Below, piece by piece: positions 1 to 6,736 of a stretch of 20,258 bases of DNA (the first letter of the stretch is position 1; each line of letters opens with the position of its first letter). The stretch comes from JAAYCI01 sp964367945. Lineage in GTDB: Bacteria; Bacillota; Clostridia; Oscillospirales; Ruminococcaceae. The notes below the pieces were generated by a model that saw only the letters and a list, made by a program, of their open reading frames with translations, made no database searches and had not been told where the DNA came from. The stretch is taken from positions 1 to 20,258 of the forward strand of contig CAYIZZ010000030.1 in assembly GCA_964367945.1 (NCBI GenBank), written 5' to 3'. The position numbers and the translations under genes were made by a program.

Positions 1-41
1 CATATATTGCCAGCGTTTACACTTTATCATGCAACATTACT

Positions 42-70
42 ATTATAGTATACCATCACACAAAATACAA
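42..70 (-). promoter_or_regulatory. Putative sigma-A promoter reading out of the left edge
   Basis: On the minus strand there is TTGTAT (complement of 65-70), a 17-bp spacer and a perfect TATAAT (complement of 42-47). It lies downstream of the last gene's stop codon at 131 and points towards position 1, so it would drive a gene beyond the window. Match quality and spacing are good for a vegetative promoter, but the surrounding DNA is AT-rich, which raises the chance of a coincidental match. Nothing else is seen in positions 1-130; no clear terminator for the upstream gene is visible there. Confidence 0.5.
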
Positions 71-130
71 TTATAGTTTAAATATTTTTATTTTACAGCA
101 AATCCAATCCACACTTTAAGTAATTTCACG

Positions 131-1900
131 CTAATACGGGTATCCCACAAATGCAACAGGGTCTACTAGTTGTCCGTTTACACTAATTTCCAAGTGGCAA
201 TGATTGCCTGAAGAGTTACCCGTAGTGCCCACTGCGCCGATATGCTGGCCATGACCCACTGTTTGCCCCGCTGATACAAACAGCTGACTACAATGGGCAT
301 ATAATGATTGTACACCGCCCGGGTGCTGGATAACAATGTGATAGCCCCAGCTATAATGCCATCCTGCAGTAATTACCGTGCCGCCTTCACTTGCATAAAT
401 AGGCGTGCCTGCAGGTGCATTGATATCAAGACCTCTGTGACCACCCGACACAAACCCACGACTGGAATACGGACTGCCCGGTACAGGGAACATGTAACTG
501 CCTTGGACACCTGCGCCGCCACCCATGTTTGTTAAAAAGCTTACATCTGCTGTGCCTATTTCCACAATTTGATTCACCGGCTCTGCTATCACCTGTGTTT
601 TTTCTTCTACACGAGTGCGGTATACCAGCTCTCCATCTATATATTCCAGGCTATCTGTCACTTGCTGTGTGCCATCTTGCCCGCTTTGCACCACGTTTTC
701 CACGCCTTTGGGCAAATCATGATTTTCCTCTTCTACTACTGTAAACGGAATCTCCTCTTCATAAGACTCTTCTATCATTGCCTTCACCTGTAAAAACGGC
801 TGAGCTCTTTGCGTTAAAATAATTTCTCCATTTTGTGGCACATAGTCTCCATCCTCTTGTGTATATTGAGGATTTCTCATCATACATTGTTCCAGCGTCA
901 AATTGTTTGCTAAAGATATTTCACTCAGGCTCATTTCACCATCTGCTGTCACATACACATCTTGTGTTTTATTTTCTCCCAGTGTTTCCAGTAACATGTC
1001 ATATTCTTGGACACTGGAGGCAAAAAACACGTCGTCTGTATCAGGATTGCATACAATTTCATTTGCAAAGTTCACACTGGCTCCGGCAGGTACATCATTT
1101 GCTTTTTCTATCAGGTAATCATCCAAAAACGCCTTCAAATCATGACCCTCTTCAGTAACAGCAAACAGCTGCCCATCAATATAAAGTCCTGTGCCTTCCA
1201 CAATGTCATTTTCTGCGCTGGCTGATAACAAAATTTCATTAGCAAGCTGCTCCATTGTGGTATATGATGGCGCACGTGCAATCGTGTATATAGGCTCCAG
1301 TTGCCAGTCTTCCATCTCTTGGCTATCAGACAACTGAATGCGCCCACGTAAAAGATCTTTTGCACCCTCAACCACATTTTGATTTTCTACAAATCCCAGC
1401 TGTTGCCCATTTACTTCCACAGCTAATGCATACTCCATGGTGATAACTGTATAAATTATAAACACCATTGCTATACCGGAAAGCACAGGTAATATAACAC
1501 CGCCAAGACCTATCGCAAAACGCAAAGAAGTTTTCACACCTGCGCCTGTTAGCCTTGATGGTTCTTTTTCTCTTGATCCTTTATGCACCCTTTGACGAAT
1601 TCTTTTTATCTGCTGAGTTTTTCTTTTAAAATATACAAAAGGCGCCTTTACTTCGCTAATTATCCATTTTGCAATATCTGCCAATAATTTACTCAATTTC
1701 TCAGCAAATAAACTAACTATCTGCATTAAAATTGTAAATAAATTTTGCACAAACCGAAAAATCAAAATAGCGTGATATTCACCGATATAGCCTATCCAAT
1801 AAAGTCCGTTTCCGATAATTGACATCAGTTTCTTGAATGGATTTATCTTCTTTGGTGCATCAGCAGACATATTTATTTTGTTTTTATTTTTATCTGCCAT
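131..1900 (-). CDS. Membrane-anchored G5/M23 peptidoglycan endopeptidase (paralogue 1)
   Basis: Predicted zinc endopeptidase that cuts peptidoglycan cross-bridges outside the membrane. The 589-residue protein has a basic cytoplasmic region with amphipathic helices (about residues 25-110), one membrane segment (about 126-152), an unassigned extracellular region beginning with YALAVEVNGQ, a LysM-like stretch (about 325-365), a G5-like domain ending in IVEIGT (about 383-449), and a C-terminal M23 (LytM-type) domain (about 480-580). The M23 metal and catalytic residues look intact: H488 and D492 in HRGLD, H536 in YAHC, and H567/H569 in HCHLE. The start is ATG at 1900, preceded by AAAGGAG at 6-nt spacing; the in-frame ATG at 1906 abuts the Shine-Dalgarno sequence and is unlikely. 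It is a tandem paralogue of the gene at 2000-3991, probably co-transcribed with it across a 99-nt gap that holds a large hairpin. The family call is firm; the exact bond cleaved is not known. Confidence 0.88.
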   Translation of the reverse strand: MADKNKNKINMSADAPKKINPFKKLMSIIGNGLYWIGYIGEYHAILIFRFVQNLFTILMQIVSLFAEKLSKLLADIAKWIISEVKAPFVYFKRKTQQIKRIRQRVHKGSREKEPSRLTGAGVKTSLRFAIGLGGVILPVLSGIAMVFIIYTVITMEYALAVEVNGQQLGFVENQNVVEGAKDLLRGRIQLSDSQEMEDWQLEPIYTIARAPSYTTMEQLANEILLSASAENDIVEGTGLYIDGQLFAVTEEGHDLKAFLDDYLIEKANDVPAGASVNFANEIVCNPDTDDVFFASSVQEYDMLLETLGENKTQDVYVTADGEMSLSEISLANNLTLEQCMMRNPQYTQEDGDYVPQNGEIILTQRAQPFLQVKAMIEESYEEEIPFTVVEEENHDLPKGVENVVQSGQDGTQQVTDSLEYIDGELVYRTRVEEKTQVIAEPVNQIVEIGTADVSFLTNMGGGAGVQGSYMFPVPGSPYSSRGFVSGGHRGLDINAPAGTPIYASEGGTVITAGWHYSWGYHIVIQHPGGVQSLYAHCSQLFVSAGQTVGHGQHIGAVGTTGNSSGNHCHLEISVNGQLVDPVAFVGYPY

Positions 1901-1932
1901 GCACATCTCCTTTTACTATTATCTTTTGCACT

Positions 1933-1971
1933 AAATTCCACTGTGAAGATAAGCTCTTCACAGTGGAATTT
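1933..1971. repeat. Perfect 17-bp inverted repeat (hairpin) between the M23 paralogues
   Basis: Positions 1933-1949 and 1955-1971 are perfectly complementary around the 5-nt loop TAAGC. On the minus-strand transcript the hairpin lies after the stop of the upstream M23 gene and about 20 nt before the Shine-Dalgarno sequence of the next. Its 3' side continues as TTTAGTGC, which is a poor U-tract, so it is not a textbook terminator in the coding direction. It may be a partial terminator or attenuator, an RNase site or a stability element that sets different levels of the two paralogues. Confidence 0.75.
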
Positions 1972-1999
1972 TAAAACTTACATTTATTCAAATTGTACT

Positions 2000-3991
2000 T
2001 TATGCCCAAGGCATATTATAACCTTCCGGTGGAACAACATAAAGTAATGGGTCCACAACCGATCCGTCTGCTAAAATAAACTCTAGGTGCAAATGAGGGC
2101 CTGAGGAGTTACCTGTGTTACCAACTGCTGCAATATATTCGCCTTTTTCCACTTGCTGGCCAGCCTCTACTGCCATTGACGAACAGTGAGCATATCGTGT
2201 CATAATTCCGTTGTGATGATCAATAAGCACGTTATATCCCCAGCTATAGTGATATCCGGCCGAAACCACAGTACCCGATTGCACAGCGTAAAGTGGCTCA
2301 CCAATAGGCGCATTGATATCTATACCTCTGTGATACGAGCTGATTCCACGGCTACTCCATGTGGAGGTAGGTGCCGGCCACACATATCCTTCGGGGTCTC
2401 CGCTGAGACTTAAGCTAGCATAATCTTTTGTGCCCACTTCCACAATCTGTGGTACGGGTTGCGAGAGAATAGTGGTAAGTTCCTCCACACGCTCTCTACC
2501 TATCAGCTCTCCATCTATCATGATGAAATCATCCCATACTTCCATAACACCTTGAATCCCCTCTTGTACCACCGTTCTTGTTCCTATCGGCTTATCGGGA
2601 TTCTCTTGCTCGATAACATCATAAGAAAGATATTCCACATTTTGCATAAGTTGTTTTGTTTGTACTTGTAGCATTGTGGCTGCATTTTGAATAACAACAG
2701 AACGACCGGCCTGTGGCACATATGCATCAGGTGTTATCTCTTCTGCCATAGCTTCTTGCTCCAGCTCAGGGTTTCTGCTAACAACAAGATATGAAGGCAA
2801 TCCGTTTTGCAGTGCGATATCGGCCAGTGTTTGCACGCCATCCGCTACCACGGTGACAGCATCTGTGACATTTTGAGACAATTGTGCCACCAGTTCATCA
2901 TAGCTTTGCACGCTGGAAGCCAAAAATACATCTTCACTTTCAACATCACACATGACATCTTGTACGAATTCTATCTCTACATCTGAATCATACTCAAGTG
3001 CTTGTGTTTGCAATATTTCATCCAAATATGACTGTAGCTTGTTACCCTCTGTGGTCACTGCATAAAGATCTCCACCAACATAAACTCCGGTGGCTTCTAC
3101 AAGATCTGTGCTTTCTTCACTATTTTGTAAAATCGCATTAACCAACTGTGCAGAAGTGGTCAGCTCATCCGTCCATGCAATCTCATATTCAGGCTGGAAA
3201 TTCCAGTCTTCAAATTCTTGTCCTTCTGCCAATTGCATACGATCACGTAACAGGCTCTTTGCGTCTTCCACAACATTTTGATCTTCCACATACCCCAGCA
3301 CTTTGCCGTCTACAGCTACTGCCAAGGCATATCTCATGTTTACAATGCTATATACCGTAACTATTAGTGCTACACTCGCCGCTATAGGCGCTAAAATCTT
3401 CAATATCTGTAGCAAAAACCAAAATGAGTCCTGCATACCGATTTTGCGTAGTAAAACGTGTGACTTTCCCTTTGAGCCGCGTTGCTCGATACGCCTTCTT
3501 ACTCGCTGTAGTTGTTCCCTACGCTTTCTTATACGCCTAAAAGGTATTTTTATATCTTGTCGCAAAATATGCCATGAATTACTAAGCCATTTTGCTATTA
3601 TACCACCAATCCATCCGAAAATTTGGGCGAAAAACAAAAACGCATCTTTCAATATACGCCATAACAATATAGCACGATATTCTAAAGTAAACCCAAGCGT
3701 GTAAAACCACTCACCTAAAGCACGTAAAATCGCTATTTTCGACTTTTTTTGCACTGCAAGTGATGTGGACACATTTTTAAACGCATCCACTTGTTTTTTC
3801 TTTTGTTTTTTGTCTACCTTTAGATTTTTTCTATTGGCCGTCTTTGTATCTTCTTTTAAAACATCATTATCTTTGCTGTGGTCTGTCTGTGATACATCAC
3901 ATGCTGTTTTTTGATCGGCCATCTCCAAAGGTTGTATCCCTTTAAAATCATCACTACCCTTATTAGGGAAATCGTTGTTTTTCTCGGACAT
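2000..3991 (-). CDS. Membrane-anchored G5/M23 peptidoglycan endopeptidase (paralogue 2)
   Basis: Predicted cell-wall zinc endopeptidase of 663 residues, with the same layout as the downstream paralogue but an extra charged, Lys/Asp-rich N-terminus of about 80 residues. Next come an amphipathic/basic segment with EYRAILLWRI (about 104-111) and an Arg-rich stretch (about 150-172), one membrane helix (about 195-218), an extracellular region starting YALAVAVDGK, a LysM-like segment (about 388-435), a G5-like domain (about 455-521, ending IVEVGT) and the M23 domain (about 540-650). Catalytic and zinc residues are present: H554/D558 (HRGID), H602 (YAHC), H633/H635 (HLHLE). The start is ATG at 3991 with AAGGAG 9 nt upstream; the open frame extends to 4021 without a good start. 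It is the first gene of its own unit, with a promoter at 4173-4201 and a long leader. Growth, division or spore functions are possible; the sequence does not decide between them. Confidence 0.88.
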   Translation of the reverse strand: MSEKNNDFPNKGSDDFKGIQPLEMADQKTACDVSQTDHSKDNDVLKEDTKTANRKNLKVDKKQKKKQVDAFKNVSTSLAVQKKSKIAILRALGEWFYTLGFTLEYRAILLWRILKDAFLFFAQIFGWIGGIIAKWLSNSWHILRQDIKIPFRRIRKRREQLQRVRRRIEQRGSKGKSHVLLRKIGMQDSFWFLLQILKILAPIAASVALIVTVYSIVNMRYALAVAVDGKVLGYVEDQNVVEDAKSLLRDRMQLAEGQEFEDWNFQPEYEIAWTDELTTSAQLVNAILQNSEESTDLVEATGVYVGGDLYAVTTEGNKLQSYLDEILQTQALEYDSDVEIEFVQDVMCDVESEDVFLASSVQSYDELVAQLSQNVTDAVTVVADGVQTLADIALQNGLPSYLVVSRNPELEQEAMAEEITPDAYVPQAGRSVVIQNAATMLQVQTKQLMQNVEYLSYDVIEQENPDKPIGTRTVVQEGIQGVMEVWDDFIMIDGELIGRERVEELTTILSQPVPQIVEVGTKDYASLSLSGDPEGYVWPAPTSTWSSRGISSYHRGIDINAPIGEPLYAVQSGTVVSAGYHYSWGYNVLIDHHNGIMTRYAHCSSMAVEAGQQVEKGEYIAAVGNTGNSSGPHLHLEFILADGSVVDPLLYVVPPEGYNMPWA

Positions 3992-4172
3992 CCAACCGTA
4001 CTCCTTTTCAGTGGCAATCAAGCAAATATTGACACTTTCTCATCAAACACATCATATAACATCGTTGCATTTGTTTTTTATCTTGTAATATAGTCCATTT
4101 ATATATAAATATTAGTATACACTTTCGGTTTGTTTAAAACGTGAACGCCAAAATCACAAAAAACACCATAAT
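3992..4172 (-). other. Long 5' leader of the M23 gene pair, no recognised riboswitch
   Basis: Between the predicted transcription start (near 4166) and the ATG at 3991 lie about 175 nt of AT-rich DNA with no gene. It contains an imperfect direct repeat: on the minus strand GAAAGTGT followed closely by AATATTT occurs at 4107-4126 and again at 4024-4039. I could not fit a known riboswitch; the GC-rich conserved blocks expected of the c-di-AMP (ydaO/yuaA) element, often found before wall hydrolases, are absent. The leader may only be spacer. Confidence 0.3.
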
Positions 4173-4201
4173 ATTATACTATTTTTATCATGTTTTAGCA
4201 A
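4173..4201 (-). promoter_or_regulatory. Putative sigma-A promoter for the M23 gene pair
   Basis: The minus strand carries TTGCTA (complement of 4196-4201), a 17-bp spacer and a perfect TATAAT (complement of 4173-4178). It lies in the 281-nt gap between the pseudouridine synthase stop (4273) and the M23 start (3991), facing the M23 genes. This is one of the best -35/-10 pairs in the window. Confidence 0.6.
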
Positions 4202-4272
4202 GTGCGCATATCCATGCCATGATTTCGATTTTTAATCGATATATTGTTGTTTGTTTTTTACTATATTGTATC

Positions 4273-5148
4273 TCACACATTGTATAAGATTGTTTGTACC
4301 ATCTTCATGTCATTTGGCAACAAACTACGCAAACAAGGTTTATTCCCCGATAATTCAACAAAAGACATCTCTGCACAATGTAGCGCATGTCTTTTCATCA
4401 TAGACATATCACCACCGTAAAGATCGTCACCCAACAGCGGATGCCCTAAATGTGCAAAATGTGCTCTGATTTGGTGTGTTCTGCCACTTAACGGCCTCAC
4501 CTTTACAAGGCTTGCTTTTTCTGTACTCCATATTACTTCATATTCTGTACAGCTTTGCTTACCACTTTTGTGCACTCTTTGACGCACTGCACTTCCCACA
4601 TCGGCACACAAAGGCGCTTTTATTACGCCATTTTTTTCTTCCAGTTTCCCACCCACAAGTGCCATGTATGTTTTCTGCATACTTTTGCCCAACACTGCAC
4701 TGCATGCTGGATGTAATGCACAAAGTGCAAGGCCGCTGGTGTTTTTATCCAAGCGTCCCATCGGCCTAAAAACGCCGGTATTTCCAGTGCTGCGTTGCAA
4801 AAATCCACATACAGCATTAGCTAACGTATCACTGCTGTATCCCGGCACAGGGTGAGTCACCATACCGATTGGTTTTTCCACCACCAACGCTTCCATACTG
4901 CGATACACCACCTGAATAGGAATATCCTGTGGCCTCACTGAAGGCTGTGTTTCCTGTAGCGGTTTTATCGTCACTTTATCGTCTGCAGACAGTTTAGCGT
5001 TAGTCTTTGCTGCTTTATTGTTTATTTGCAGGCCATTTTGCACATTTTTTAAGCTACGTATCACACGAAGTGATACTTGGCGTTTTCGCAAAAAAGACCC
5101 AAGCGATATTCCCTGCTCGGACTCCATCACATCAAACTCTATGTTCAT
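4273..5148 (-). CDS. RluA-family RNA pseudouridine synthase
   Basis: Predicted enzyme that isomerises uridine to pseudouridine in rRNA or tRNA. The 291 residues comprise an N-terminal S4-like RNA-binding segment (about residues 12-63, with GISLGSFLRKRQVSLRVIRS) and an RluA catalytic domain. The catalytic aspartate is D134 in GRLDKNTSGL, and the C-terminal signature RTHQIRAHFAHLGHPLLGDD is present. Length fits the RluC/RluD-like group. The ATG overlaps the thiN stop as ATGA (5145-5148), so translation is probably coupled, with GGTGA just upstream. It is the last gene of the long def-to-here run; no clear intrinsic terminator follows before the M23 promoter. Which RNA position it modifies cannot be told from sequence, so I give no gene symbol. 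Confidence 0.9.
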   Translation of the reverse strand: MNIEFDVMESEQGISLGSFLRKRQVSLRVIRSLKNVQNGLQINNKAAKTNAKLSADDKVTIKPLQETQPSVRPQDIPIQVVYRSMEALVVEKPIGMVTHPVPGYSSDTLANAVCGFLQRSTGNTGVFRPMGRLDKNTSGLALCALHPACSAVLGKSMQKTYMALVGGKLEEKNGVIKAPLCADVGSAVRQRVHKSGKQSCTEYEVIWSTEKASLVKVRPLSGRTHQIRAHFAHLGHPLLGDDLYGGDMSMMKRHALHCAEMSFVELSGNKPCLRSLLPNDMKMVQTILYNV

Positions 5149-5774
5149 TTGTTCACCATCACATACAAGCTACCTTTTTCGCACCCAACATACGCCTTGT
5201 CTGATACAAACTCATTGCTTACACCCAAAGGCATGTTTGAGCGCAATACCCCATCTTCCAAAGGATATTTCACTCCACGTTCATATACACCCTCTGCTGT
5301 GCCGTTTGCTGCAAAAACACTGAGCCACTTCCATTTTTCAGCCAACAAAACCAGCTGCGTTCCGGCAGATATACAATATATTTCACTTTCTTCATTTGCC
5401 ATCATAGCCTTAATACCTTTATTGGCTAAGAAAAGTAAGGTATGAAAATTGGCAAACGTGTGGTCCATTCGTCCACCCATTGCCCCAAGTATCACTATAT
5501 CGTTATATCCCCGCCTGAGAAGCTCTTTTGCAGCATAGTGGGTATCTGTATCATCTTTTTCGGCATGCAGCCGAATCACTTCTTCAACATGTGTCGGGGC
5601 GTTTGAGGAATCAAAATCTCCCACCACTAAACTTGGAACAAAACCCAAGTTTTCAGCTACTTTCCAGCCGCCGTCCGCTGCCGCAATAAACGCATCACTT
5701 GAAACATATGATTGCATTTCCTTTGATACCGGCCTCGACGCAAACAAAACAGCTTTTTGAGATTTTAAATCCAT
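5145..5774 (-). CDS. thiN: Thiamine pyrophosphokinase
   Basis: Transfers pyrophosphate from ATP to thiamine to give thiamine pyrophosphate, the cofactor of transketolase and pyruvate-processing enzymes. The 209-residue protein shows the family motifs in order: AADGG (32-36), GDFDS (52-56), KDDTDTHYA (73-81) and GAMGGRMDH (97-105), with a C-terminal beta-rich thiamine-binding half. Length matches the family (about 210). The start is ATG at 5774 with AAGGA about 11 nt upstream, a long spacing. It follows rsgA after 65 nt and overlaps the pseudouridine synthase by 4 nt. In Bacillus subtilis and many relatives, rpe (ribulose-5-phosphate epimerase) sits between rsgA and thiN; here it does not. Confidence 0.93.
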   Translation of the reverse strand: MDLKSQKAVLFASRPVSKEMQSYVSSDAFIAAADGGWKVAENLGFVPSLVVGDFDSSNAPTHVEEVIRLHAEKDDTDTHYAAKELLRRGYNDIVILGAMGGRMDHTFANFHTLLFLANKGIKAMMANEESEIYCISAGTQLVLLAEKWKWLSVFAANGTAEGVYERGVKYPLEDGVLRSNMPLGVSNEFVSDKAYVGCEKGSLYVMVNK

Positions 5775-5839
5775 GAAAATATCATTCCTTATAATGCTTT
5801 GTGTAACTTTTTGCTCTTTATATTTACTTAAACAAGCTT

Positions 5840-6706
5840 TTAAGAGTATCTGTTCTCTTCTTCTTTTGCCTGATTGAACAATGTTACATAATTATTATGG
5901 CGTTCCCTCACAATTTCTTCTGCCTGCACTGCTTCTAAAACAGCGCATCCCGGCTCTGAAACATGGCTACATCCTGAAAATTTACACTGGCCTATCTTAT
6001 CTTTGATTTCAGGAAAGCACAGCTGCATATTTTCAGATGCTATCTGCCCTACTTTATATAAATCAAAGCTGGCAAAACCCGGAGTATCGGCCAAAAGACC
6101 CCCATCCACTTCAAAAATCTCCACCTCGCGTGTGGTATGGCGTCCTCTACCCAGTTTTTGGCTTATGTCTCCCACTTGCCTTTGCAAATCAGGGGCAAGC
6201 CCGTTTAAAAGCGTGCTTTTCCCAACTCCGCTATTTCCACAAAAAACGCTCAACTTATCTTTGAGATACATACGCAAATTATCCAGCTCAGCATTGTTTT
6301 TTGTCACAACCACCGGGATATTGCTCTTGGCATACGCGTCAAGCAAAAACTGCTCGCCTGAAAGATCAGACTTTGTTATAACAATAATCGGTTGCACTTC
6401 TAAATCGATTGCATACGCTGTAAGCTTATCAATAACAAGCAAACTGGGCACCGGCTCCACCGTACTCACAACTATTACAAGCTGATCAACATTTGCCACG
6501 GCAGGACGTATCATCACGTTTCGCCTTGGCAATATATCGTCAATATAATCAGTTTGTGCCTCACGTGCCAGCAATACTCTGTCTCCGGGCAGTGGTTTTT
6601 TACCTTGCTTGCGGAAAATCCCTCTAGGCTTGCACTCTATCATAGTGCCATTTTCCGTCTTTACATAGTAAAATCCACCTATGCCTTTGTATATAATACC
6701 TTCCAA
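5840..6706 (-). CDS. rsgA: Ribosome small-subunit assembly GTPase RsgA
   Basis: Circularly permuted GTPase that acts late in 30S maturation and is inhibited by (p)ppGpp in characterised species. The 288 residues contain an N-terminal OB fold (about 1-65, with GIGGFYYV), then the permuted GTPase motifs: G4 TKSD (111-114), P-loop GNSGVGKS (157-164), switch region GRGRHTT (186-192) and G3 DTPG (207-210). A C-terminal zinc site is formed by C241, C246, H248 and C254. The start is TTG at 6706, supported by AAGGAG 6 nt upstream and by the family N-terminus (MEGIIYKGIGGFYYV). It begins 30 nt after prkC; in B. subtilis RsgA (CpgA) is phosphorylated by PrkC and dephosphorylated by its phosphatase, so the linkage is likely functional. 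Confidence 0.95.
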   Translation of the reverse strand: MEGIIYKGIGGFYYVKTENGTMIECKPRGIFRKQGKKPLPGDRVLLAREAQTDYIDDILPRRNVMIRPAVANVDQLVIVVSTVEPVPSLLVIDKLTAYAIDLEVQPIIVITKSDLSGEQFLLDAYAKSNIPVVVTKNNAELDNLRMYLKDKLSVFCGNSGVGKSTLLNGLAPDLQRQVGDISQKLGRGRHTTREVEIFEVDGGLLADTPGFASFDLYKVGQIASENMQLCFPEIKDKIGQCKFSGCSHVSEPGCAVLEAVQAEEIVRERHNNYVTLFNQAKEEENRYS

Positions 6707-6736
6707 ATAATGCTCCTTATTCGGTTTGTATGTTTG

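Noticed and set aside
1918..1947. Promoter-like TTCACA-18 bp-GATAAT on the minus strand before the first M23 gene
   Set aside because: Both boxes match 5 of 6, but transcription would start inside the AAAGGAG ribosome binding site (1907-1913), and the -35 is part of the hairpin arm. Probably coincidence.
3992..4172. c-di-AMP (ydaO/yuaA) riboswitch before the M23 genes
   Set aside because: The leader is AT-rich and I find none of the conserved GC-rich blocks of that class by eye. A covariance-model search with a significant hit would reverse this.
4226..4238. Hairpin CGATT-TTT-AATCG after the pseudouridine synthase as a terminator
   Set aside because: The stem is 5 bp, AT-rich, and is not followed by T's on the minus strand.
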